NCBI RefSeq assembly: GCF_014697105.1
Contig: NZ_JACJRF010000045.1
Span: 1-44,987, forward strand
Source: Anabaena subtropica FACHB-260
Lineage (GTDB): Bacteria > Cyanobacteriota > Cyanobacteriia > Cyanobacteriales > Nostocaceae
Direction: 5' to 3'
Length of the DNA stretch: 44,987 nucleotides
The notes below the pieces were generated by a model that worked only from the letters and a program-made list of their open reading frames with translations, did not search any database and was not told where the DNA came from. Numbering within the stretch: the first letter of the stretch is position 1; each line of letters opens with the position of its first letter. Of the stretch, positions 8,782-16,270 are shown piece by piece. Made by a program: the position numbers and the translations under genes.

Positions 8782-9183
8782 ATGAATGGATCAAACCGAT
8801 TAGATCAAGAATCATTGTCTGTGTCCCGAAAAGCCGAAGAATCTCACAGTCATGATACAAAACACAACCCCACAGACCATAGTCACGGACAGGTCAATTC
8901 GGTTCATGCTCACGTCCATAGCGAAGAATCTTTACGGCGAATCGTTAATCGGTTGTCACGCATAGAAGGACACATTCGTGGTATCAAAACGATGGTACAA
9001 CAAAGTAGCCCTTGTCCAGACGTTTTATTACAAATTGCTGCTGTGCGAGGTGCATTAGATAAAGTAGCAAGAATTGTACTGGACGAACATCTCACAGAGT
9101 GTATTGCCAGAGCTTCAAAAGAAGGAAATATAGAAGTAGAAATTGAACAACTCAAAGCGGCTTTAGATAGATTTTTACCTTAA
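8782..9183 (+). CDS. CsoR/RcnR/InrS-family metal-sensing repressor with His-rich N terminus
   Basis: This 133-residue all-helical DUF156 regulator spans about 48-133. C78, H103 and C107 have the spacing (25 and 4) of the CsoR Cys-His-Cys metal site. Before the fold is a flexible segment with eight histidines (H22, H24, H28, H33, H35, H42, H44, H46). In Synechocystis InrS, a nickel sensor with the same Cys-His-Cys set, an extra N-terminal His takes part in metal binding, and H46 lies in the comparable place. I therefore favour Ni(II) or Cu(I) sensing, with the His tail perhaps recruiting metal. No exporter gene is adjacent, so the target is elsewhere or is the regulator itself. No recognised DNA-binding motif is expected in this family. 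The ATG at 8782 is the only good start that keeps the His tail. Confidence 0.88.
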   Translation: MNGSNRLDQESLSVSRKAEESHSHDTKHNPTDHSHGQVNSVHAHVHSEESLRRIVNRLSRIEGHIRGIKTMVQQSSPCPDVLLQIAAVRGALDKVARIVLDEHLTECIARASKEGNIEVEIEQLKAALDRFLP

Positions 9184-9235
9184 TTATATAGATTCCCAAC
9201 TTCTTCTGATAAATAGAAAATTTGAGTATTTTTTC

Positions 9236-9751
9236 TTAATTCAAATTGTAAAATATTTGAACTAATCCAGTATCAAAAGTTTTCACATCTTTCAGTTGAA
9301 GTTCTGTTTCTAAACTGGGATCATTCAGAATTAATGGAATACCACTGCCTAAAATAATTGGATGTATCGAAAGAATTATTTCATCTATAAAATGATGTTT
9401 TAGAAAAACATGAATTAATTGTGCGCCCCCAACTAACCAGATATCACGACCATTTGATATTTTTAGTATTCTAATCAAATCTTCCCAATTATTATTGACA
9501 AATTTTGTATTATTATCCGTTTCTCCTTGTTGCGTTTGAGAAAATACCAAAACTTCCTTATCTTTGTATGGGTATTCTCCAAAACTTAAGACTTGCTGAT
9601 ATGTCTTGTTACCCATAATTAACGTATCAACCTGGTTGTAAAACTCGGTGTAACCATAGTCTTGATCAGTAAATAGCCAATCTATCTCTCCTGATGCTCT
9701 AGCAATGTATCCATCAAGACTAGAAGCAATGAACAAAATAATTTTTCGCAT
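9236..9751 (-). CDS. Dihydrofolate reductase-fold / RibD C-terminal-like reductase
   Basis: This 171-residue protein belongs to the RibD_C/YyaP-like branch of the dihydrofolate reductase superfamily. Characteristic segments are the N-terminal strand IASSLDGYIA, the nucleotide-binding MGNKTYQQV (about 46-54), IWLVGGAQLIHVF (about 104-116) and the conserved IHPIILGSGIPL. These small proteins bind NAD(P)H; their substrates are mostly unknown, and this is not expected to be the housekeeping DHFR. The ATG is at 9749-9751, and the gene is divergent from menH with 80 bp between the starts, so the two share a promoter region. Confidence in the fold is high and in the function low. Confidence 0.82.
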   Translation of the reverse strand: MRKIILFIASSLDGYIARASGEIDWLFTDQDYGYTEFYNQVDTLIMGNKTYQQVLSFGEYPYKDKEVLVFSQTQQGETDNNTKFVNNNWEDLIRILKISNGRDIWLVGGAQLIHVFLKHHFIDEIILSIHPIILGSGIPLILNDPSLETELQLKDVKTFDTGLVQIFYNLN

Positions 9752-9831
9752 ACTCTATTTGTGATTTTTCAAAACTTGCTTAGTAATAATACAAATTTCT
9801 ATTATGACTTTACGGAAAAATTATCTAAAAT

Positions 9832-10653
9832 ATGACGAAAGAAAACTACCAATTCGATTATTCATTAATTAGTAATCATGATAAAGCCGTGATTCTTTTT
9901 CTGCACGGATTTATGGGTGATATAGATGAATTTGATGCAACTATCAAATTGCTAGGAGATGATTTTTCTTATCTAATACTTGATTTACCTGGACATGGAA
10001 ATACTCAGGTATCTGGTGGAAATGAATTTTACTTAATGGCAAATACTGCTCAAGCCCTAATTAATTTACTAGATGAATTAGAGATTCATAAATGCTTCTT
10101 AGTTGGTTATTCAATGGGTGGTAGATTAGCTTTATATCTAACTCTGCATTTTCCCGCCCGTTTTTATCGAGTAGTGCTAGAGTCTGCGTCTCCAGGTTTG
10201 GCCACAGAAGTAGAAAGATTAGAAAGAGTTAAACATGATGCTCAAATAGCCAAAAAGTTAGCAAGAAACTCAAATAAATCAGATTTTGCAGCTTTTTTAC
10301 TCAATTGGTATAGTCAGCCTATTTTTGGGAATATCAAACATCATCCAGAATTTGAGTTCATGTTAGAAAGTAGGCTACACAATCAGCCTGTTGAATTAGT
10401 CAAATCATTACAATTCATGGGGGCTGGTAGCCAACCCTGTTTATGGGAAATACTCAAAAATAATCGCATCCCTTTACTTTTACTTGTTGGTGAAAATGAC
10501 CATAAATTTATAGAAATAAATAGAAAAATAGCTAAGATAGCTCCTCTATCTCAGCTAAAAGTCATTAGTAATGCTGCACATAATATTCATTTTGAAAATA
10601 CCGAGAAATTTGTGCAGGAACTTAAAGAATTTTTTACGGCTACTTTTATCTAG
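9832..10653 (+). CDS. menH: MenH, 2-succinyl-6-hydroxy-2,4-cyclohexadiene-1-carboxylate synthase (alpha/beta hydrolase)
   Basis: This 273-residue alpha/beta-hydrolase has the oxyanion segment LFLHGFMGD (about 23-30), nucleophile S94 in VGYSMGGRLA, acid D223 in GENDHK and H250 in NAAHNIHFEN. These features and the spacing match MenH, which removes pyruvate from SEPHCHC in menaquinone/phylloquinone synthesis. Cyanobacteria need this pathway for the photosystem I quinone. Other men genes are not in this window, as is common in cyanobacteria. The 3' end overlaps the convergent muramidase gene by 8 bp. A generic hydrolase is possible, but the HGFMGD and AAHNIHFE signatures argue for MenH. Confidence 0.82.
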   Translation: MTKENYQFDYSLISNHDKAVILFLHGFMGDIDEFDATIKLLGDDFSYLILDLPGHGNTQVSGGNEFYLMANTAQALINLLDELEIHKCFLVGYSMGGRLALYLTLHFPARFYRVVLESASPGLATEVERLERVKHDAQIAKKLARNSNKSDFAAFLLNWYSQPIFGNIKHHPEFEFMLESRLHNQPVELVKSLQFMGAGSQPCLWEILKNNRIPLLLLVGENDHKFIEINRKIAKIAPLSQLKVISNAAHNIHFENTEKFVQELKEFFTATFI

Positions 10654-11356
10654 ATTGGATCTTAGGCGTGGGACTGGGAGTAATATTTACTGATGCTGGT
10701 TGATTAGCTGTTGTTAATTCTTCTTCTAACATTCTTTGATAAATTCTTGGCAGAGAGCGACTAATAGAATTTGTCTCAATGCCGTAACCTAAACTTGTCC
10801 AAGTGGGAGAGAGTCGCCGTAAAACATCATTGATTTGGCCTTGGCGGAGTAGTTGGGAAATATCCACACCCCACACCCGCGAATCATTTAACCAACGATA
10901 AACAACCAAATCTTGATACTTTGGTTCAAAACTATAAGCTGACCAAAACATCATTTGCGCTGGTTTGGGATGATAGCGGGGGGCAATTTCAAACCAAGTT
11001 GTGTTGATAATTTGATATCGACCAGCCGCAGTGGAACAATTCCCTGTGTTTGGTCCTGTGACAATAGTGACACATATTTCAGGATGTTTGCTCAGATCGG
11101 TTACCTGCCTTCCACCATATAACAGGGAGTAAGGACGATTACCATTAGCTTCACTGGCTGAGATAGTTCGCATTAACGCGCGGATGTGAGGATCGCCACC
11201 TGTCATCACCAAAGGTGGTAAATTATTGCCAAAGATGGGATCAGAGGGCGATCGCAATTCTCCATATATATACCATTGTAACAAGTACACAAAGCCGAGA
11301 AGTGCGGCTAACGGACCAATCAGTTTTTCTACACCTTTGAGTTCAAAACCTTTCAG
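10646..11356 (-). CDS. Membrane-anchored muramidase-like protein (phage-endolysin fold)
   Basis: The protein resembles phage-lambda-type endolysin/muramidase proteins: it has RTISASEANGNRPYSLLYGG, the GNCSTAAGRYQI segment and a helical C terminus. Such proteins cleave peptidoglycan glycan strands; the Glu of SEANG is the likely acid. The first ATG/GTG-type codon is GTG at 11290 (214 aa), but the frame stays open upstream to a TAA near 11376 and encodes a hydrophobic helix that the GTG would cut in half (LIGPLAALLGFVYLLQWYIY). A strong ribosome-binding site, AAGGAG (complement of 11364-11369), sits 7 nt before a CTG at 11354-11356. I therefore prefer that start: 236 residues with an N-terminal membrane anchor and the enzyme in the periplasm. 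The start remains uncertain; the reading frame is real. The 3' end overlaps menH tail to tail by 8 bp. Confidence 0.7.
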   Translation of the reverse strand: MKGFELKGVEKLIGPLAALLGFVYLLQWYIYGELRSPSDPIFGNNLPPLVMTGGDPHIRALMRTISASEANGNRPYSLLYGGRQVTDLSKHPEICVTIVTGPNTGNCSTAAGRYQIINTTWFEIAPRYHPKPAQMMFWSAYSFEPKYQDLVVYRWLNDSRVWGVDISQLLRQGQINDVLRRLSPTWTSLGYGIETNSISRSLPRIYQRMLEEELTTANQPASVNITPSPTPKIQSR

Positions 11357-11495
11357 ATTCTCACTCCTTGCAAATTCGCTCTCTTAGCTAACAACAACAA
11401 TAGACGCACCTATTCCGGTAAAGTTCACCAGTCAATAGTAGTCTAGCAAAGCAAAAATAACTGGTGGAGGTGAGGAGTGCTGACAAGTGTAGGTT

Positions 11496-13286
11496 TTATG
11501 GAGAGCAAGACTGCTGCCAAGTCTGCTTTTTTTCGACGGCTTGCGGTTGACCTGATGGGACAGTACGCTCATCCATAAAGTAAATATCAAAGTTTTTCAG
11601 AATTTGCCCATCAGTATGTTGATTGTTCCAAGTACGGCACAGATATTGACCATAGAATGGATAAAGCTTTTTACCGATCGCCCGATTCAGATTGATAAAA
11701 TAAGTACGCCACTGCATATTTCGATAAATAGCACTCCGTAAAGCCAAGTCTGGTTTATCCCAATTTACTGGAGTTCCCCCACGGAAAATATCAACTTCGG
11801 TTCCATCTTGCAAACGACCAGAAATTACGTGCCAGCCATCATCTCTTGGTGGCGCAGGTGCAAAGATACTCCAAGATTGGTCTAGACGTGTAGCCCGTCC
11901 GATAAATTCTGTACTTTGCCAGGTCTTGCGTCTGAAGGCTTCAGGGGAGTAACTACTAATATTCCAAACAAAAGTATACAGTAACAATAAGAGCGCCAGA
12001 ATATTCAGCAAGCGCGATGAGCGTATTTGAATTGGATTGAATTTAAAGGGTTTGGTGAAATTACCAGCAACTTTACGGTTAGAAGCCACTATTTCATAAA
12101 ATTTTGTCCCGACTGTCATGACTGGCTTCCATTTGAGTAGAGGAACCAGAAAGAAAAATACAGGAGAAAGACTGACTATGTAAGCAATTCCCTCAAATTT
12201 GAAATGTCGGTTTCCCTGCCAATCTTCCACTACCCAGGAATTGTAGGTTTGCATATCGGTATGGATGTCTGGGTATTCTTGCGCCATGAGTAATGGCGTT
12301 CCTGGCAAAATCAACAACGTCCTTAACAGATGCACCACTTTTTTACAAAAACCACAATCGGCATCGAAGTAAATCGTCAAACCTTGTCTTTCTGGTGTTT
12401 GTAGGCGCTTGTGCAGTCCATTCCAAAAGGAACTAGGGAGGAAGGCTAACCAACTGAAGATGCTCAAAAATGGGAAAATGCCCAAGTTCAAAGTTAAGCC
12501 AAATCCCGCGTGCAGCAAAATGAAGGTAATCACTGCACACATCCGAAAGAAACTGTTACGGAAGGGAATGAACAGCACCAAAGGCCCCACCCATTCCAGC
12601 ACTAAAGTAACGTAGGTAAAAAGGGTGAGAAGCGGCGGAAAATTTAATAGGAAATGACCAAGAGGTGTAGTGTACTGATCAAAACTGAGAGAATAGTAAA
12701 CAGCACTGCCATCAACCCAGACTGGGCTTTTGGTTTTGAAGGCGGCAGAGAAGATATAGATAAAGCACTGCTGACATATCAAGGCAAAAGTAGCGCCAGA
12801 AGCCACCCTTTCCGGTAACTTGCGAGTAGCAGTATTAAGGGAGCTTTCGATGGAATAGCTGGCACCCAGAGGCAGAAACATTGCCCAAAACATCAGCGCC
12901 CGTAACACGTCATCGGCAGCAAAGATTAGTGCTGGATTCCGGTTATGCAGTGAGATGAGCAAGACCCAAGAGGCAATAGTAGCTATACGGGTGCGATATC
13001 CTACTAGCATGAGGAGCGCCATAATTGCCGCGATTCCAAACAACAGCACTTGGAAAATGGGTTCGCCACTGATGGCATGGAGTGACCAATGCCAAGGTTT
13101 GCTGATGTCTGCCAATAAGGCGCGGGGCATCACCCCAGCATCGGTGTAGTGAGCAATGTAATCACCAAAACGAATCCCCAAATCTGTCAACAGCACCAAC
13201 GATATGCCGATGCGGAAAGCAGCCAGCGATCGCAAATCTAACCCAAATACATCATCTAGCTGTTTTGTCAATATTTTGTTAACCAT
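11496..13286 (-). CDS. HTTM-domain membrane protein fused to a DCC thiol-disulfide oxidoreductase domain
   Basis: Residues 1-290 form an HTTM domain, the multi-helix membrane region shared with vitamin-K-dependent gamma-carboxylase, with about seven hydrophobic segments and the typical DLRSLAAFRI start and VGYRTRIA. Residues about 303-400 are a DCC/DUF393 domain with the CxxC-type motif C311-C314 in FDADCGFCKK. A further helix (about 425-445) and a 150-residue soluble tail rich in Trp and Arg follow. Bacterial HTTM-DCC proteins are of unknown function; a redox role at the membrane is likely. It is the last gene of the six-gene acyl-transfer operon, 75 bp after the SGNH gene, and that spacer contains a Nostoc-type GGTATTGGGTACTGG repeat. 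Domain assignment is firm; its role in the operon is inference. Confidence 0.85.
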   Translation of the reverse strand: MVNKILTKQLDDVFGLDLRSLAAFRIGISLVLLTDLGIRFGDYIAHYTDAGVMPRALLADISKPWHWSLHAISGEPIFQVLLFGIAAIMALLMLVGYRTRIATIASWVLLISLHNRNPALIFAADDVLRALMFWAMFLPLGASYSIESSLNTATRKLPERVASGATFALICQQCFIYIFSAAFKTKSPVWVDGSAVYYSLSFDQYTTPLGHFLLNFPPLLTLFTYVTLVLEWVGPLVLFIPFRNSFFRMCAVITFILLHAGFGLTLNLGIFPFLSIFSWLAFLPSSFWNGLHKRLQTPERQGLTIYFDADCGFCKKVVHLLRTLLILPGTPLLMAQEYPDIHTDMQTYNSWVVEDWQGNRHFKFEGIAYIVSLSPVFFFLVPLLKWKPVMTVGTKFYEIVASNRKVAGNFTKPFKFNPIQIRSSRLLNILALLLLLYTFVWNISSYSPEAFRRKTWQSTEFIGRATRLDQSWSIFAPAPPRDDGWHVISGRLQDGTEVDIFRGGTPVNWDKPDLALRSAIYRNMQWRTYFINLNRAIGKKLYPFYGQYLCRTWNNQHTDGQILKNFDIYFMDERTVPSGQPQAVEKKQTWQQSCSP

Positions 13287-13361
13287 AAAAGTTTAAAAGT
13301 AGGTATTGGGTACTGGTTATTGGGGACTGAGATATAAATTTTACCTGCCCCTACTTCCGGC

Positions 13362-14294
13362 TTAATTACGAATAATATTGAGGGTTTTAAGTTGCTCTAC
13401 TAACTCGGTGGTGCGGGTGCGACGACCTGGGGGATTGAGGTGATAATGTGTGTCGGCAAACAAACTAGAGTCGGTTTTGACATTCAAGGTTTGTTTGTCG
13501 TACAGTACAGGAGCAATTTCACCTAATTTCTCAGCAGTTTTACTTATATTGTCGAGGGTTTCGGTATCAGTACTACCATAAATCCACGAAAGACCAAGAA
13601 CTAAGGTTGCGCCCTTAGCCTCGACTTCCTTTTTAAACTGTCGAATACGTCGTAAAGAGTGGGGAGAAACTGGGTCTTTAATTTTGAGTTCCCACCAAGC
13701 CGTCTTGAGGCGTTGTTTCATGACTGTGGGGTCTCCATTCGCCGTGATGGGATCGGAGTAGTACCCAGTGAAGCGGCCTTTTTCTACTAAATCTACTGAG
13801 GACTTAGTGACTGCTTTTAAGGTGGGAATACCTAGCAACATGATGTCTTGGGCTAATTGTTTGGTGGGGACACCTCCTAGTCCTGGTTTACCAATAGCCA
13901 TACCAAACTGACCGGAGCGATCGCCGAATCCATCTTTGCTGAGTAAAATTAAATACTCTGGAATTAGTAGGACAATATCGCCTTGTTTGATGGTGTCGGT
14001 AACACTGGGGAGGATGACATTTAAGCCGACTGGGCCATCTGTGGCCATGTTGATAGTGGGGATGCCTAATTGCTGCTGCATCAATCCGGCATCTACGGTG
14101 TAGTGCGCCCCAGAACCACCGACAATGAGAATACGTTGGGGGGCTTGAACTTCACTGGCGATCGCTCTTTTCTGCTCATACATCATCCTTAGCCAACTGA
14201 GTTCACCTCCGTAGCGGGCATTATATAAGTAACCAACACCCCAGGCTAAAGCGGCGATCGCCAACCAACTGTTAAGCTGTAAAAATTTTTTCAT
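13362..14294 (-). CDS. Membrane-anchored SGNH-hydrolase-like protein, partner of the MBOAT
   Basis: This 310-residue protein has one N-terminal membrane helix (about 8-24) and an extracytoplasmic SGNH/GDSL-like domain. Block I is ILIVGGSGAHYTVDA with candidate nucleophile S61; the C-terminal catalytic segment is FADTHYHLNPPG with D281 and H283. Serine early and Asp-x-His at the end is the order in DltD and GDSL esterases; AlgX/AlgJ use a DTHW motif but place it before the Ser. SGNH proteins encoded next to MBOATs receive or transfer acyl groups to a wall polymer or polysaccharide. The gene starts 26 bp after the MBOAT stop. Its function as the second half of an acyl-transfer relay is inferred from this pairing. 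Confidence 0.78.
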   Translation of the reverse strand: MKKFLQLNSWLAIAALAWGVGYLYNARYGGELSWLRMMYEQKRAIASEVQAPQRILIVGGSGAHYTVDAGLMQQQLGIPTINMATDGPVGLNVILPSVTDTIKQGDIVLLIPEYLILLSKDGFGDRSGQFGMAIGKPGLGGVPTKQLAQDIMLLGIPTLKAVTKSSVDLVEKGRFTGYYSDPITANGDPTVMKQRLKTAWWELKIKDPVSPHSLRRIRQFKKEVEAKGATLVLGLSWIYGSTDTETLDNISKTAEKLGEIAPVLYDKQTLNVKTDSSLFADTHYHLNPPGRRTRTTELVEQLKTLNIIRN

Positions 14295-14320
14295 AGCCGA
14301 ATTGAGATAAATATGGTTCC

Positions 14321-15784
14321 TTAGAACTCAAAGTAGATAAAGGGAGATGGTGTATTTGCAGCTAGTAAGACGGTTAACGCTAACAACACCCGCGACACCC
14401 AAGGAGAGAGCAACAAGTCATATTCACATTCCCGTTGTTGCCAGACTCCAATGTGTTCCATTAGTAATAAGGTGATGGCTAATGCTAGGGTAAAACCTAG
14501 TGCGATCGCTTCGTTACCACTGAAGAAGCTCATAGCTGCGCCTAAGTTGGATAGGGAATATGCCCAGGGATTTACGATTGTTTGCAACTTCTCTAATAGA
14601 CGTGGCGTATTGGTTTCCATAAAAAACAGACATCCCAAGATGACTGAACCAAAGGTCAACGCCCAGGAAATAAACTGAGGCATGAGGAACCGTTGCTGCC
14701 CAACAAGTTTGTAAAAAGGTCGCCCAGCGTAACGGATAATTAATAACAGTAGTCCGTGATAAGCTCCCCAGAAGATGAAATTCCAGGCTGCTCCGTGCCA
14801 GAATCCCGAAAGAGTGAAAGTCAAAAATAAATAGAATGGAGCCCACTTTTTGTTCTTACCCATAAGAGGTAAAAAAACATAATCCCGAAACCAAGTGCTG
14901 AGGGTGACGTGCCACCTGCGCCAAAATTCGTTAATACTTTGGGATGTGTAAGGAGCCAAAAAGTTAATAGTTAAGTTGATGCCTAAAAATTTTGCTAAAC
15001 CCAGAGCAATAAAGCTATATCCGCCAAAGTCAAAGTAAATTTGTAATGTAAATAAGAAGGCAAAGAACCAAACCAGCCAAGGGTTTTGGGCTTGGTCTAA
15101 TTTGATATACGGTGAAATATTATCCGCTAGGACAAACTTCATAAATAGTCCTAAAGATAACCAACGAAAACCCGATTCAAAGTTTTCATAAGTAAATTTA
15201 AAACGGAATGACTCAATTTGGGGAAACAAATCACCCCGGCGTTCGATGGGGCCTGCCACCACCTGAGGGAAAAAGGAAACGAAATTGACGTAATCTAACG
15301 CACCAATGGCTTGTTTTTTGCGGCTGTTATAGGAGTCAACCACAAAAGCCACCATCTGGAAGGTGTAAAAAGATAATCCGGGAGGGATGGAACCCATACC
15401 GGGAATAGTTTTTCCCTGCCAACTTGCGGCTAATCCTGGGACTAACAACCCTAAGACATCTTCAACAAAGAAGTTTAGGTATTTGAAGTAGGCAAGAATA
15501 GCAATATCTATAATGATGACAGTAGTAGCGATCGCTTTCGCTTTCCATCCTTGTTGACGCAACATCAACCACACCATGACGTAGTTGAAGATGATTTCAC
15601 AGACGAAGATGGCAAAACTAGAACGAGAAGCGTTGACAAATAATAGAGAAGAAATTGCTGCCAAGCCGACTGCATCAAAGATCCCTCTCCACAAGTTCAG
15701 TAATTTGGCAACATAACGGACTGTAAAGTAAGGGATGCTAAAAAGTAGCAGCACCCACCAGAAAGAAAATTCTGAGAAATTCAA
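14321..15784 (-). CDS. MBOAT-family O-acyltransferase (AlgI/DltB-like)
   Basis: This 487-residue polytopic membrane protein has about ten hydrophobic segments. MBOAT signatures are PQVVAGPIERRGDLFPQI (173-190), DFGGYSFIALG (252-262), NEFWRRWHVTLSTWFRDYVF (285-304), and the catalytic His H330 in SGFWHGAAWNFIFWG. These match AlgI/DltB, which pass an acyl group from a cytoplasmic donor through a membrane channel to an acceptor outside. Neighbours supply a plausible donor (ACP charged by a FAAL) and a periplasmic partner (SGNH protein). The nature of the acyl group and acceptor is not visible. A spacer of 105 bp with a dispersed inverted repeat separates it from the ACP gene. Confidence 0.92.
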   Translation of the reverse strand: MNFSEFSFWWVLLLFSIPYFTVRYVAKLLNLWRGIFDAVGLAAISSLLFVNASRSSFAIFVCEIIFNYVMVWLMLRQQGWKAKAIATTVIIIDIAILAYFKYLNFFVEDVLGLLVPGLAASWQGKTIPGMGSIPPGLSFYTFQMVAFVVDSYNSRKKQAIGALDYVNFVSFFPQVVAGPIERRGDLFPQIESFRFKFTYENFESGFRWLSLGLFMKFVLADNISPYIKLDQAQNPWLVWFFAFLFTLQIYFDFGGYSFIALGLAKFLGINLTINFLAPYTSQSINEFWRRWHVTLSTWFRDYVFLPLMGKNKKWAPFYLFLTFTLSGFWHGAAWNFIFWGAYHGLLLLIIRYAGRPFYKLVGQQRFLMPQFISWALTFGSVILGCLFFMETNTPRLLEKLQTIVNPWAYSLSNLGAAMSFFSGNEAIALGFTLALAITLLLMEHIGVWQQRECEYDLLLSPWVSRVLLALTVLLAANTPSPFIYFEF

Positions 15785-15815
15785 TTAACACCCCCCATGA
15801 ATAATTGATAATTAA

Positions 15816-15854
15816 TAATTCGTAATTCGTCGTTGAGATGGGAATTACGAATTA
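15816..15854. repeat. Dispersed inverted repeat between the ACP and MBOAT genes
   Basis: TAATTCGTAATTC (15816-15828) pairs exactly with GAATTACGAATTA (15842-15854) across a 13-nt loop. A further half unit, ATTACGAATTAATTAA, follows at about 15880-15895 and runs into the ACP stop codon. The unit is the same as the hairpin at 7156-7191. In the mRNA it could attenuate transcription or protect the ACP-proximal message, which would help set ACP levels above the membrane proteins. Confidence 0.75.
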
Positions 15855-15889
15855 CGTAGGTGTTAGCCTTCTAGGGTATTACGAATTAA

Positions 15890-16270
15890 TTAACTGCCAC
15901 TAATTTTGTTCCACAGACCACCCCAGGCTTTTTCTTTGGGGGCTTCTTGAGGTTTGGTAGTGGGTTCAGCCTTTGCTGTCTCCGCAGGTGTTACACCTGC
16001 TTCGTTCACCAAATATTGAGATGCTTTTTCAATGGTGGGGTAGTCCCAGAGTAAGGTAGGGGGTAGTTCTGCATCGAGCCAGTCTTCCAATTCACCCACA
16101 ATAGTGACTGAATCGATAGAATCTAGACCGTAGCGAGTCAAGGGTTCAGTAACTTTGATGGTTTGAGCATTGATGTTCAATTGTGTGGCAATCTGGTTAA
16201 CTAACCACCCTTGGATAGTATCAACAGCGTTATTAGTACTAGGCTTGGAGTTGGAGTCTTTGAGTTGCAT
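15890..16270 (-). CDS. Stand-alone acyl carrier protein with charged C-terminal tail
   Basis: This 126-residue protein has an ACP four-helix domain at about 17-92 with the phosphopantetheine site S51 in RYGLDSIDSV. This PKS/FAAL-type motif (GLDS) is distinct from housekeeping AcpP (GADSLD). After the domain comes a Pro/Lys/Glu/Ala-rich linker (about 93-114) ending in AWGGLWNKISGS, possibly an amphipathic anchor or docking piece. The ATG lies inside the 3' end of the dehydrogenase gene (32-bp overlap), pointing to translational coupling. With the FAAL upstream and the MBOAT downstream, it is the probable carrier of an activated fatty acyl chain. Confidence 0.9.
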   Translation of the reverse strand: MQLKDSNSKPSTNNAVDTIQGWLVNQIATQLNINAQTIKVTEPLTRYGLDSIDSVTIVGELEDWLDAELPPTLLWDYPTIEKASQYLVNEAGVTPAETAKAEPTTKPQEAPKEKAWGGLWNKISGS

